NCBI GenBank assembly: GCA_029962745.1
Contig: CM057154.1
Span: forward strand, 28,803,763-28,867,762
Direction: 5' to 3'
DNA length: 64,000 bases
From: Echinometra lucunter
Taxonomy: Eukaryota; Echinodermata; Echinoidea; Camarodonta; Echinometridae
Position numbers and translations under genes: made by a program. This document shows positions 47,297 through 60,012 of the stretch, piece by piece. How positions within the stretch are numbered: position 1 is the stretch's first letter; each line of letters begins with the position of its first letter. The notes under the pieces are model-generated. The model searched no databases and was not told where the DNA came from. It saw nothing but the letters and a program-made list of their open reading frames with translations.

Positions 47297-50200
47297 TAAA
47301 ATCCGGGATCGTTTTGGAATATATTTGATACCTTCGGCCCATCGTGGATTTTGTGAAGAACTGAATAATCACCTCAACCATAGAAAATAAGTATATATGT
47401 TTGTCCTCGCTCGCTTCTTCGCTCGCTCGTACATATTTAGATACAGGATAGTTTTTGCAAGCGATGAATTCGGCAAGCAAGGTGACCGGATACATGATTT
47501 AGATATCTAATACTTGCCTAAGTGTATTTTGACGAAATGACATGAATAAAAGTGCATATTTTTCCTCACTCCCTGCGCTTGCTCGTATAAATATTCAGAT
47601 ACGGAATCGCTTTGGAATAACAGAATAAGCGGGCAAGCGAGGGTGACCAGATATCTGCCCATCATGTATTTTGATGAGAATAATCACCTCAACCATGAAA
47701 AGGAGTATATTTTTTCTCCTCGCTCGCTCGTATAACATTTATATACAGAATAGTTTTTGAAAGCGAACGAATTCGGCAAGCGAGGTGACTAAATGTATAT
47801 TTAGATACCTTTCGGCCCATCGGTACTTTGATGAATCACCTCATACCCCTAATTATAAAGTAGTATATATATTTTTCCTCGCTGCTTCGCTCGCCCATAT
47901 CATATTTAGATACAGGATGGTTTTAAAAAGCGAATGAATTCGGCAAGCAAGGGAAATATAATCTAGATATAGGCCCATCGCATATTTTGATGAAGAATTA
48001 TCACTTTACCATGCTAAAGAGTATATATATATTTTTCCTTGCTTGCAAGCGAGGTGACCGAATAGGCTATGATTTAGATATCTTATTGTTCAAAATGTAT
48101 TTTGATGACGAAATAGTCAGTCCGCAAGTCCGTATGGTAATGAGCAAATACGTCAAATTTATCCATGTCGTCTCGTGAATAGCATGACAAAGAGTGTATT
48201 TTTTTCTCGCTCGCTGCGCTCGCTCGTATAATATTTAGAACACAGAATGTTTGGGAAAGCAAATGAATTCTGCAGGCGAAGTGAACCAAATTTATGATTT
48301 AAATATCGTATAGGCCCTCTCGTATTTTGATGAAGAATCATCACTTCTAAAAGAAAAGGGGCATCATTTCCTTGCCGCCTCGCTCGCTCATAGTAAAGTC
48401 ACCAATTCTGGTTGAAATTGAATGAAATGTGTAGGAGAGACGAAGGAAAATGTGATAGAGGCACACAACTGAAAGTGCCCCATGGCTTTTATACGGTTTA
48501 GTAATAGACATTGGTCGTCGGTAATCATGGCCTCTACACCCCCCCCCCCCCCCCACTGAAAAAGGCCTAGCTACGCCCCTGCTCCAGCGAAATAATAAAA
48601 GACTTTAAAATCAACAAAAGACAATCCAAACGGCTGTATCGTTAGCTCGGTTCACAGGAAGAAGCACATTCAAATATGTTTAGTTGTTCAGGGCCCGGTC
48701 CAAAATTTTTCAAAAGGGGGGGGGGGGCGGCGGCTTATTCAGGTATCTGTTTGAAACACAAACCCGAAAAAGGGGTCCTCGGCATCAGTTCACGTGTATT
48801 TTACCCTAAAATTTCGCTTTTAAAAGGGGGGGGGGCGATTCGGCCACCCCGTGGATCCGCCCCTGGAACTATGTGTGGGAGCCGGGTTTTTATTTTTGTC
48901 CCCCCCCCCCCCTCCCCCGTACACATTGCCGTTCATGCTCTCAAATATATATAATGTTGTATCTTAACCACAGATCTCTATTTTCCAGAGAAAATTAACT
49001 CTGAAAGCAGGGAAATACCAGAACCAGACACTAGATCAGGCCTGATTGTCCCGGCTGAGAAGATTGCGCAATTCACCCCGCCTGTCCCAGAAAGGTCTTA
49101 TACGGACCGTAGTGGATCTGATATTTTTTCTAACCTCAGTACAAAATGTATAGAATAATGAAAAAAAAAATATTCATTAAAAACACTACGATCATAAAAT
49201 AGATTTTTCCATAAAAATCAATAAAAGTAAAAGGCGTAAATATTATTCACGAATGAACCGCGACAGTTCCAATAGTTTAACTACATCCACACATAGCCTA
49301 CATCCATTAGGCAGCTGCCGACGGTGGCACACCCATTGCAAGGAGGCCTGTCGGAGTCCCAAAGCGTACAGGTTGATTTCGCTCCATCATGCGCATGCAG
49401 ACTAAAGGAAGTTGATGAATTATGTATTACAAAACACAAAAACTGACAAATTTTACGTCGAGTGGATTGACGGACGGTCCTAAAAGATGGGGGTAAATTC
49501 GGCCCTGCATGGACCAAAGGTTGTCAAAAGCAAGAGGTATGGCTATACATTCCAAAAAGATAAAACTACACATCAAATTTCCTACTGGGAAAGAGGTCCA
49601 ACATCCCCTGAAACCAACCATAACACAACACCACAGTGCCCTTTGACTAAGCTTTACTGCTCCCAGTGTAGACTGTAGAGGAAAAAAATGTATTATTTTC
49701 AACTTATAGTAACTAAAATTTCTTATTCAATTCATATCGAATTGATACAGAACAATTCTGAGTACTGCGGTCTTCTTAGGTGCAATTCGATGTCAAATTA
49801 TATTTCAATAATGAATTATTGTGAATCATGTATTGCTTCTCAAATGGAGCTAGTAAAATAATCATGTTAGGATCAATGTAAACACACCCATTGTTCATCC
49901 CTAGCTCTTAGACAAGACATAATAGAGGCGGCTTACAAGGTATGTCATTTTAGAAAAAAGAAAAAAAGAAACAAGAATGGTAGATTTCAATGTATTCATC
50001 AGATGATCTCTCAGTTATACCCCCTACCGTTTTAGATATAAATATATTCATGTGATTCAGGGACCGGGAGCGCACTTCGTGCGCTCAGTAATTATGTAAT
50101 TCGCATGCTCATTACCTCCCCCTAAAACGAAGTCCTACTACGCCACTCAGCCCAGGGGTGTAATTACAGGGGGATGCATGGGGGTAGGGCACGTGCCCCC

Positions 50201-50668
50201 TGTCGGCTGCCCCACAAAAAATTAAGGCAAACACATACAACCACCCCCACTTTTCTACTCAGTGCCCCCGGCCCCCAATGCACGGTATGCCACTTGCCAT
50301 CGCCTGCCTGAGTACGTCTGTGCGTGTGTGTGTGTGTGTGGGGGGGGGGGGGGTGTTGCTTGTGTATCACTGTGTTTGTGTCTCAATTACGTATGTCATG
50401 TTTAATTTTCTCTGGGATGGTTTGAGCGTTATTTGTATCTGCAAAGATCGAATTAAATTCCCCTATTCAAATGTTTCACTTGTTCATATGTCACATTTTG
50501 GCGCAAGTTGATATTCACATTCTCGCAAACAATGCCCCATGTTCATCCAAGTGTAAACACATACCACACAAAAATGGTACCAAATATTTCTGGAGAAGAT
50601 ATTCTTTCAAAATATGTATAATAATATTGCCTTCGTAACTTAGTTTTTTTTTTAATGACAAATTTATA

Positions 50669-50704
<36 letters not shown>

Positions 50705-51915
50705 CACACGGTAGATGAATTTTCAGGAGATAACAGCCTGTGACTATAAGCCTAATCCTATACCTCTATGAGAACGCAAGATGCCGATAAAATTTACAAG
50801 AAGGGATTAACAATACACTAGAACCTGATCTCAGTGTTTAAAAAAAATGGCTCACTCATAAAAATCAAGAAACAAGATGTTTTCGATCAGCAATCACTCT
50901 TATTCCAGCAGCAGATGCCCGAATATCATTATATTTTTGCAGTGACGTGTCTGACTATCCTCGAATTCTGCAGGGATTGTACAATCATCTAGCGTATTCG
51001 CAGCTCGCTCATATAAAGAATTAGCATGCAAGGGAGGTGACCGAATGTATTTTAGATATAGGCACATAGTCTGTTTTGATGACAAAATGATACTTTATCA
51101 TCGAAAAGGTGTGTTTTCCTTGCTCGCTTCGCTCGCTTGTAATATTTAGAAACAGTGTGGTTTGGGACAGCAAACAATTGGACCAGCGAGGTATTTGGTA
51201 GTGAGGTGACCAACATACCATGATCCTATAGGCCTAAAGTGTATTTTGATGACAAAATAAGACTTCTTTTACAGCAAGAAGTCGTTATTTTGGCTCGCTA
51301 GCTTCGCTCTCCTCAAATTAAGCAAATAGTATGGGTGCGTGTGTATGAGGGAGGTGCCGGCGGGTGAGAGGGTGTGTATACTGGAGTGTGAGCAAGGAAT
51401 TTGGGCAAATATTTTTATATCTCCCCCCCCCCCCCTCCTCCTTCATTCCTCGAAACGGATTTACGCCGGTGGTGGATACCTGTCTACAGCTTACCACCAC
51501 GCAGGAATGGTGACGAGTATGCTTCAAGTATATGTTTACTCAAAATGTCGCCCCCTCCCGGTCATGACACGAAATCGACTGCCCTTGGTATCGAATGCAA
51601 CCAGGGTTATGATGCCTGATGCTTGCAATACATTTCTTCTCGGGACATGTAATTCCACAAAAACTTGAATAATAATATAAAGAGTATTTTTCTTTTCTAT
51701 TTTTTAATTTTTATTTTTTTTTTTTACTTTTTAACTAACATGAAGAACCCTCAAACGGTAAATTAGTTAAAGACCTTTATTTTATAATAAACGCCTCAGA
51801 AACTGTCAATTATAAATCCAAGTCTTGAAATATAAGATAATGATATCTTTTTTATATTTCCATATCTAATGCATTAAAATGTCACGTTCACTCTTGGAGC
51901 AGTTGTTTAATAATC

Positions 51916-52024
51916 AGGTTGTTTAACATATGAACCTACCAACTGTCGTTTTTTTTTAAATTGTGTGTAAAACAAATGAAGATTAAAAAAAAAACAGTTG
52001 GTAGGTTCATTATGTTAACAACCT
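51916..52024. repeat. Short foldback, copy B
   Basis: Counterpart of 41810-41921 with shorter poly(T) and one base lost in the right arm. Confidence 0.8.
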
Positions 52025-53972
52025 AGACAGGTACTGTTCTAACAGTGTTCGATTGTGGTTATAACGTCTAGGCTAAAAAGATTTCGCATTTCAAAAGGCA
52101 AGGAGCTCTTATCTATCCAGCACCGGCGTAAATCCGTTTTGAGGAGTGGGGGGATGATCACTTTTTGCCGATTTTTTTCCCCGTGAACTCACACTTAAGT
52201 ATACACACACACACACACACACACCCACACACACACACACACACCACCCCCTCATCCACCCGCGCAACCCCCCCCCCCACACATATAATTTATTATTTTG
52301 CGAGCGAGCGAAAATATCCACTTTTATGGTTTTTAAAAGAATTTCAAATAAAAATTCCACAATATGACAGTCATTTATAACATTTTCATGAAAAAAATCA
52401 CGAACTGATTAATTACAATATCATTTTTCCTTAAAATGAGGGGGGATGTTTGTACACACCATCCTCCCTCTCGAAAAAGTGGGGGATATATCCCCCATCC
52501 CCCACCCCCCACCCCCACATCATAATTACAGACATTATTTAACGTTATACAGAATGAGAGGAAATCGGAGTAAGGGTATGGATGTGATGAATTAAACAGA
52601 AAAGCTAGGAAAGGGTGGCAATGGCATCATTATAAATTAATGTTACCGAAATGAAACATTTTGTCTCACAAGTTTACACAACACATGAAAAATAAAGGGG
52701 GGATCCCAATATAAAGGTAGTTTGTATAGTCAAAAGTATTTACTATAGATATATTTCCCTACGGGCAGGGGGGGGGGGTCGATTGATTGATTGATTCGTC
52801 ATGGCCTCGAGCATAGGACAATGAATAGAATACTAGTAGTAGAATAATCACAGAAAAAGAGAACAAAATCAAATAAGCATGAGCAGGTGAACACACGAAA
52901 TGTGGTATTCAACAATCAACACGGGGGGGGGGGGGGGGTATGATGGAGACTACAAGATTTTCAAGTCAATACGTAATTGAAATTCGACCCCTCCCGCTGG
53001 AGACCCTTATAACTAATCCTAGAGCATATTCTGCCTTTGTAATCTCTCATAACTTATTAGCACCTAGTGGGTGGAAATTCATTTGTTATCATGATACCAG
53101 AAGCACATAGAGCAAGACAAATCTGAGGTCCAGATCTATGAGAGGAGAAAGTGGGATGCCGCCCCCTTAAGGTAAGGATGACACGCACTGCAAAGCACGA
53201 ACACTGCATGATTTCTGCGTTGGAAACTCGCTGCATACATCAATATCTCGCGGTATGCATGGTCGCATAGACCTCATTGTATGTATTCATTGGCAGCAAA
53301 GTGAGAGGCTGCCGAGGGATTTGAACGATCAAGGTCACTTGGAGTCTATTTTTAATTTTGTAATAACTCCAAGATGCATTTACCATGGATGAATACTAAT
53401 TTCCTCAACTAACTCAGGGAATGTACTCTTGAATTTCACTTGGAGGCTTTCTCTTAAAGATTATATTTCTTTAAAAGGAGTGTTATTTCGAAGTGAGAGC
53501 TACATCGGGAGGTAGCAAGCATCTCCGGGTGAAATCTTGGCGTCACGATCAGGGAGGAAACTGAGTATAAGCCTAACCGTGACGAGGGTGGGGACAGCAG
53601 CGGAACTCCGGCTTGGATCGGTCCCACCCCACCCCGGGGGGTATCCATCACCAAGTAGTTCAGTATCAGTGCTATCATCATCGTTATCACCACAACCAGC
53701 TTTCAGTGTAACGAAAGTGTGCCGGTGTCAGAGTACGGGGACAGCTTAGTCGTACACCCCGACGGCCCCGGCAAAATCAACTTGGCGATTGCCGTCTTGG
53801 GATGCTTAAAATCTTTTTCTCTGATGGGGCCTACTCTCTTTCAAGCAGGAGAAAAGAAGGATCAAAGGTTTTTTCTTACAGTCTCATGACAAGCTGGTCT
53901 CTTTGGATGTATTCTATTCGGGTGTGCCAGTCATTCTCTTGCAAGTGAGACGTACGGTGATCGTCGACCACC

Positions 53973-54045
53973 ATGGACATGACGAGGAAAATGACGATGT
54001 GGTGGTTGCACACGACGCTGCTTTATATCATCTTTAACATCACAG
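53973..54045 (+). CDS. Probable first coding exon with signal peptide, copy B
   Basis: Same length, start context and donor as 43855-43927, with one base change in the coding part (GTT to TTT; Val to Phe in the hydrophobic stretch). Upstream presumed 5' UTR carries several substitutions and few indels. Most simply the second allele of the same exon. Confidence 0.5.
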
Positions 54046-54910
54046 GTAAGACGAACTTTTTACTCTAATAAAAATCCAATTACACGGATAAACGAAACAA
54101 CACAAACGTTTGGGCATCTTTGTGACAAAAATATTTCCATCTGCATAGGCCTAAATCAATGAAAAGGGAAAATCAAACAAAAAAGAATGAAATTGAATAT
54201 GGAGCTTTTTATGATCCAATGATTATGACTGTGGTATCATATTGAAAGGAATTCTCTTGAAAAAGAAATTAAATTGAAAAGTTCTTTAAAAGTTATATGA
54301 AGCTATGGCTCTGCTGAAAAGAGACTTGAGGGAGATGATTATCAAGTTTTGAATGTCATACGTGTGGACTTTAAATTATGCAGCTCAGTAGTCTATGACT
54401 TTCTCTTCGTACGTAATAGCAAATCCGCTTGGCGAATGTCATTTCCACTAAAACTGAATCATTCGATTGATGTGACTTACTTTTCTTTGAACAATACGCT
54501 TGTAAAGTGGTCAGCTCTTTTCAAGAGATATCTAGCCACAGAATGATTTTTTGCAAAGCTGCTTATTGATCGCAAAGTTCAAACTTTGTTCAGGGTAAGT
54601 AGAACAACAAAAAAAGGGGGAGCTTTCAGACAATGATGCGTGGCATATATAAATTGCATTGAAAGCCACATCAATTTATTGCCACCATGGTCATAAGGCA
54701 AAAGTAAAATCATTGTCGTAATGTTGTTTTTAACATTCCGCGATAAAAACTCATTACTGTACTAGTAATAACTTTTCAATGATTTACGAAAATAGACTTG
54801 ATGGTTTAACATTAAAGTGATTAAATTTTGTAAATACAATGTAAATCAACTTTCAATCGATGAAAGCAATGCAGCAGGTATTATAGTGACCATGCATAAT
54901 GTTTAGATCT

Positions 54911-55200
54911 TGATGGTGATGATGATAAATATGATGATGATGATGAGGGTAGCGGTGTTGGGTGGTGGTGGTGGTGGTGGTTGGTGGTGGTGGTGGTGGT
55001 GGTGGTGGTGGTGGTAATGGTATAATGACAGTAAGGTTGTAATGATGGTAGGGCGAGTAGGCGACGATGATGATGCGTATTTGTTGATAGTGATGATGAT
55101 AATGGTGCATGATGCTGCTACTGCTATGATGATAATATTGATAATGATGATGATATGATGATGATATGATGATGATGACGACGACGACGATGATGATGCT
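54911..55200. repeat. GGT/GAT trinucleotide microsatellites, copy B
   Basis: Same array as 44797-45077, with fewer GGT units and an added GAC run. Confidence 0.9.
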
Positions 55201-56972
55201 GGGAGGGATAATAATGATAAGAGACGGTGATATGGTTAGAATACACGAACGTTTTCCCACTTGAGGTGGCTGCCGGGGGGGGGGTGCGACATATCATTTG
55301 TACATCAGAGCTATGATACAATCCTCTTCACTACTAATACTGATTTTTGAAAATATCTTTAAAGTCTTGGTGTATACTTACCCTTTAAAGACATTGCTTT
55401 TATAACTGCCTACTCTCATTTGATCGTGGCGTCACATTGCGAAATGACATCTCAGCTTGCACTCATTACATACGGACAATAATCAATATTCATACGATAC
55501 GACGAGTAATTACGTAAGTAAGTACATCATTTATACACATGCTATATCTACAAGCTTCCATGGCAAACCAAAAAGACATTCAAATAATTATACAGCACAT
55601 TTTTCGTTCCTAATCAAGTGATTGATTTAGAGTTTATGGATTCATTAATTTTTATGAGAGTTTCGGCAACTTAGAATGGGCGTTACATTAAGCCCCAACC
55701 CCCCCCCCCCTCCTATTTTCCTGCAGTATCAGGTGGTCACTCTTTTAAAGTTTAAGTCGAGACTTTCAATCTGTCTTTCAATTGCCTGTTTGATAATTGA
55801 AAGATAAATAGCTTAAATAGCTCACAGGGCTCTCTTGCAAAGCAGTTTTATAATGTACTGAAGAGACTACCCTGTGTAAAGAAAACAGAATGAATAAATA
55901 AATAAATAGATAAATAACTTTAGTTGCAAATGGACGAAATAATCTATACAGCAGTAGATTTTAAACATCCGTGCAGCTGGGGGGGGGGGGGCGGGGGTGA
56001 GGATTGTTGATAAACGAAGATAATTATAGACCATTACACTCTTTCTGTTGCTCTCCGTGGTCCTTCTTACGTGATGAATAACATTAATTTGAAATGAGCT
56101 CATTGAGTAGGTAAAGAAAATTTAGTATCATTTCGACTGTGGTTTCTTACCACGCAAAATTTGAAATTAAAAGACGTCATCTCGCGTTGCACTCCAATTG
56201 TTTTTGACCACAGCAAGGGATCAGAGGAACCCACAAGAGGTCATTCTTAAGCCTTTATCATGAATGGCCTGACAAATATGTCACGTGATAAGCCAAATGA
56301 CCATGGAATGGTTTTGTTGCTTTTGTTTTGTTCGTTGTTTTCTTGGATGATTTGACTCGAGAATAAAAGAAATAAATTTTTTCATCATGTGAACTGACTC
56401 TGGCAAATTAAACTTGATGAAACACGATTTTAAAATCTTTGGATTCTTTTTTACGTAAATACCTTTTACGTAAATGTTCTTTGATACCTGTAGACTTGTC
56501 TTTATCAAAATGGTAAGAAAAAAAAAAGTCCTGGTTTTCTGCTCTTATGAATTCACTTATTTATGTTGTTATTAGGATATTAGTTTCTGCTTATGATGCA
56601 CCATTAGTTGGCATATCTTTAAAACAATACTTTCTTCCATTTCACTCGTGTTTAATCATGTCACATCCTTGCCACTTTCAATGACGTAAAAGTGCACATG
56701 AATGTATACGTTTGGGACTGATAAACAATTTGACACTCCTATGATTGCTACAAACCAATTAGGTATAGAGGTCACTTTATTGCATTATGTAATTGATAGC
56801 AATCTTAATGGTTCGGGATAAACAGTGGACGAACATTAGTCTACCATTAATGTTTGGATACATTACCGGTTCTAGATCTCTTTTCATCATTGACCGCCCC
56901 CTATACGTCGCTTCCTCTTTTTGTTCCTCCCCATTTGCATATAGTTTTTAACGGTTTTATTTATCATCCCGA

Positions 56973-56974
<2 letters not shown>

Positions 56975-57025
<51 letters not shown>

Positions 57026-57070
57026 CTCATCTCTCTCTCTCCTCCTCTCTCTGCTCTCTCTCTCTATCTC
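56975..57070. repeat. (TC)n microsatellite
   Basis: About 95 bp of CT repeats with small interruptions, just past the point where copy A breaks off. A likely cause of the assembly break. Confidence 0.9.
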
Positions 57071-57226
57071 TTCTTATTCTGTCTGGCACTCAATATGTCA
57101 GAAGTTTCAAAGAATTTGCTTTTATTTACCTTCTGACTTTATATGCCCGTTACAAACAGAGTTAAAAAGAAATTGTTTCCTTGTTTATTAATATAACACT
57201 TGCGTCTCCTATTCCTCATCCGTTAA

Positions 57227-57298
57227 CCCGTTGACTACTGAATTCTCCAATCCCCATAGGCTTAATACATGGACCACTTGGTTCCAGTAACAAACAAG
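57227..57298. mobile_element. 72-bp TTAA-flanked mini-element
   Basis: TTAA at 57223-57226 and 57299-57302. The ends CCCGTTGACTACTG and CAAACAAG are only weakly inverse, but the sequence resembles 11614-11692 (CCGTTGACTACTGAAT, CCCATAGG). Possibly a very short piggyBac-like MITE. Confidence 0.45.
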
Positions 57299-57339
57299 TT
57301 AAAAAATTCACTCCAACATGTCGACTTTAGTGCTTGCAG

Positions 57340-57625
57340 AAGATGCTCTCTTCCTCCTTCTCCCTGCCCTCTCTATCTCTCTCATCTCTCTTCGCTCTTC
57401 TTCTCTCTTCTGATTTTCTCCCCCTCTCATCCCTTATCTCACGTCTATTTCCTCTCCCCCTCTCTCTCCTTCCTCTCTCTTTCACCGTTGCACTCCCTCA
57501 CCCTTTTCATTTCATCTTCACTCTCTCCATCTTTCTCCCTCCCCTATTCCTCCCACCCCTTCTCTTCCGACCTTTCCATTCTCATCTTTCCTATTCCTCT
57601 CATCATACACTCACTCTTCTCCTTT
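57340..57625. repeat. Polypyrimidine-rich stretch
   Basis: About 280 bp, mostly CT-rich, giving long Ser/Leu/Pro-rich spurious ORFs in two frames. No coding evidence. Confidence 0.8.
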
Positions 57626-57639
57626 CCCTGCGTCCGAGT

Positions 57640-58468
57640 CCCTCAACTTACAGAGGTTATGCTTATCGATCGATATTTCGTCAAGGACTATTAATGTCAT
57701 GAGTACCGGGATGGCGTCTACCGACGACCCTGTGCAGAAAATAAAGTAAATAAATGAATATATAACATGAAGAGATAAAATATAAATAGATAAATTAATC
57801 AATTAATGATACTCTACTTAGTCATGTACTTTGTGTTTTTAGATAAATAAATATAAATAAATATTTGACCATAACGTGCTTTATAGATGAGAAATGATTT
57901 TGCATCTTCATAACGACCAAGCATCAACCAATAAACGTTCATATGCCAAAGAGAATCGTAAATGAATGCCCTTTTACTTTCAGAAAAATGATACCCATCA
58001 TTCACAAGGTACACAACACATCTCTACCTTTCATCCATCATTCATCGCTGCCGCTTAAAAATTCTAATCAAATTTCGCAAATTAATGTCGTAAATAAAGG
58101 TTCGGTTGAATGCATATGATAGATGCCGTGTGTTGCGCATCTCCGCGAACACACCTTCTCCCGGGGTCGTAATGAAATTATTCCACCGGACCACCTTTAT
58201 CCATTAGACATTACAACCGCATACAAGCACCCAGTCAACACATACTCATGTACATGGGCGGCGGCAGAGGGGCGTACAAGGAGAGTTAATTGAGGGGAAA
58301 AGTGGAAGAGTGCACTAAAAGAGGGCAATGTGCGACACCACTTTGTGTGTGTGAGGGGGGGGTAGAACTTCCAAAATTTTGGCGACTCAAAAATTATTCA
58401 TGTATTTATTACCACTTGTGTGAGTAAATTTGGGGGTTAGCAAGCGAAAGAGAAAACTAGAGAGAGAG

Positions 58469-58505
<37 letters not shown>

Positions 58506-59696
58506 CGTTAAGGGGGGTTATAGGGGAGTGGGAGGGGCGGAAAAAGGAGAAAGTTAAATTAAGAATGAAAGGGAGAGATATAAATTGATGTTTAGAGAGG
58601 AAAAGAAACAGAGCGATGTAGAGAGAGGATGAGGGGTTGAGGGAGAAGTAGATAAAACGAGAGAGTGAGAGGGAGAAAGACATATGGAGAGAGATAACGT
58701 TGGTTACAGGGGGGGGGGGGGCTGATGGATACAGACATCTTGGTTTGCCAATTTCCGTTGTTTCACATCCAAAGAAGATAGTTTATTCTCAAACCACTGC
58801 GTTTTGTAGGCCCTATACATTGCGAAAGTTCCCAATTTTAAGATGTCTCTTAATAAATTCAGATTTCATCTACTATATAGTATACCCTAAGTGCATGGAA
58901 AGCATATCTGTTCCATTTTTGGGAAAACTATAAGTGCTTATCTGATCACTGCTACAGTAACTATATGCAAAATTTCGACATTCAGACTTATTGATGCAAA
59001 TATATGGATAGGTGTCATTTATCCTCATTCATTTTTAAGGACGATTTTGTAGTTACGACAACACTTTAGCAGCATGCACCTGTTCAGGGTCATTCCCTGA
59101 TCCAACATTAACTGAATTCTTAGCTTCAACCCTGAACCAATTATTATCCAAAACCCAGTAACAACCCTAAACCTATGACCCTGCATGTCTTTGACGATAA
59201 CATCTAAAACAACAGTTTAGATAAAAGTATGATATACATGTGATCCTCTCCACCCCCCCCCCCCCCCCGATATTGATCGCATTACTTATGGCTTTACCCA
59301 TTTTTCACCCACGCGAGCCATGACCCGAAATGTATCGAATCGGAATAATTCAATGAACGTACTTCAAAAGAGAGAAACGAAAGCCAGGCTGTAAGTGTTC
59401 AATTCGATCACCTCACATCACTGGTCATCAGACAACCGGCGTTATCTTTCGTTTTGTAGTTCCGTTAGAAGATTCCATCTCTCTGTATCTTTTCTCCTTC
59501 TCCATGTCTTTCTTTCTAATTATCTGTTGTCTCGATTTCGTATCAGTAATATTTGTCATTCCCGATAGTTTTCTCTCGTTCTCAGAAGAGCCCATTGGCT
59601 TGTTTTTACCTGATTGATAGGAAAGCATGCAGGCATTAAAATTAAAATGGTTGGTTATTTAACCTGACTGCTATTACAGCATTATGTATGATTGTG
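57640..59696. other. Intergenic, no gene recognised
   Basis: Contains AT-rich sequence, a (GA)n tract at 58459-58502, and poly(G) and poly(C) runs near 58709 and 59253. A possible acceptor at 57650 opens a short frame that stops after about 30 codons; not accepted as an exon. Confidence 0.4.
58459..58502. repeat. (GA)n microsatellite
   Basis: About 44 bp of AG repeats with one CG interruption. Confidence 0.9.
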
Positions 59697-59850
59697 AGTG
59701 AGCAACCAGGGGACTGGCGACTTTAAGTCCCCTCCTAAGGACTTGGTAATGAGGATTAATAACTTACCAAAGGGCATTAGCGCACTTGGTTTCGAACCCG
59801 GATACCCCCGGTTACGAGACCACTGGTCTACCACTGAGCCACAGCGCCTG
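59697..59850 (-). mobile_element. tRNA-derived SINE, copy 1
   Basis: On the - strand it starts GGCGCTGTGGCTCAGTGGTA (an A box) and has a canonical B box GGTTCGAAACC (complement at 59788-59798). A non-tRNA tail follows, sharing TTATTAATCC and GGACTTAAAG with copy 2. The anticodon-stem pairing is poor, so it is not a functional tRNA gene. Flanking duplications not found. Confidence 0.75.
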
Positions 59851-59860
59851 CTTGTAAGAC

Positions 59861-60012
59861 AATAAACAACTAGAGGACTAATGGCTTTAAGTCCGTATAA
59901 GGGACCTGGTAATAAGGATTAATACCTTGCAAAAAGGGCACTTTATTATAATAGTTCATCGACTTGGTTTCGAACCAGGACCACTGCTCTACTTACCGAG
60001 CTATCGCGCCTT
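59861..60012 (-). mobile_element. tRNA-derived SINE, copy 2
   Basis: On the - strand: GGCGCGATAGCTCGGTAAGT (A box), then the B box (complement at 59966-59976) and the same tail as copy 1 (GGTATTAATCCTTATTACCAGG, GACTTAAAGCCATTAGTCC). It lies 10 bp from copy 1 in the same orientation, with clear divergence, so the pair is either a tandem duplication of an old element or two independent insertions. Confidence 0.75.

Larger units (their letters stand above)
47298..56949. repeat. Duplicated block, copy B
   Basis: Collinear with 37168-46796. The first 1.5 kb after the gap has frequent one-base deletions relative to copy A (for example in the hAT tandem repeats), as expected at a low-quality contig end. 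Where copy A stops, copy B continues into a (TC)n tract after 25 bp. Confidence 0.95.

Noticed and set aside
37168..56949. True tandem gene duplication
   Set aside because: Both boundaries fall on the assembly gap and differences look allelic or error-driven; kept as possible only if long reads show it.
57651..57750. Possible exon after CAACTTACAG
   Set aside because: In the phase required by the signal-peptide exon it stops after 13 codons; the longer frame has no supporting similarity.
59770..59850. Functional tRNA gene on the - strand
   Set aside because: A and B boxes are present, but the anticodon stem does not pair well and a SINE tail follows.
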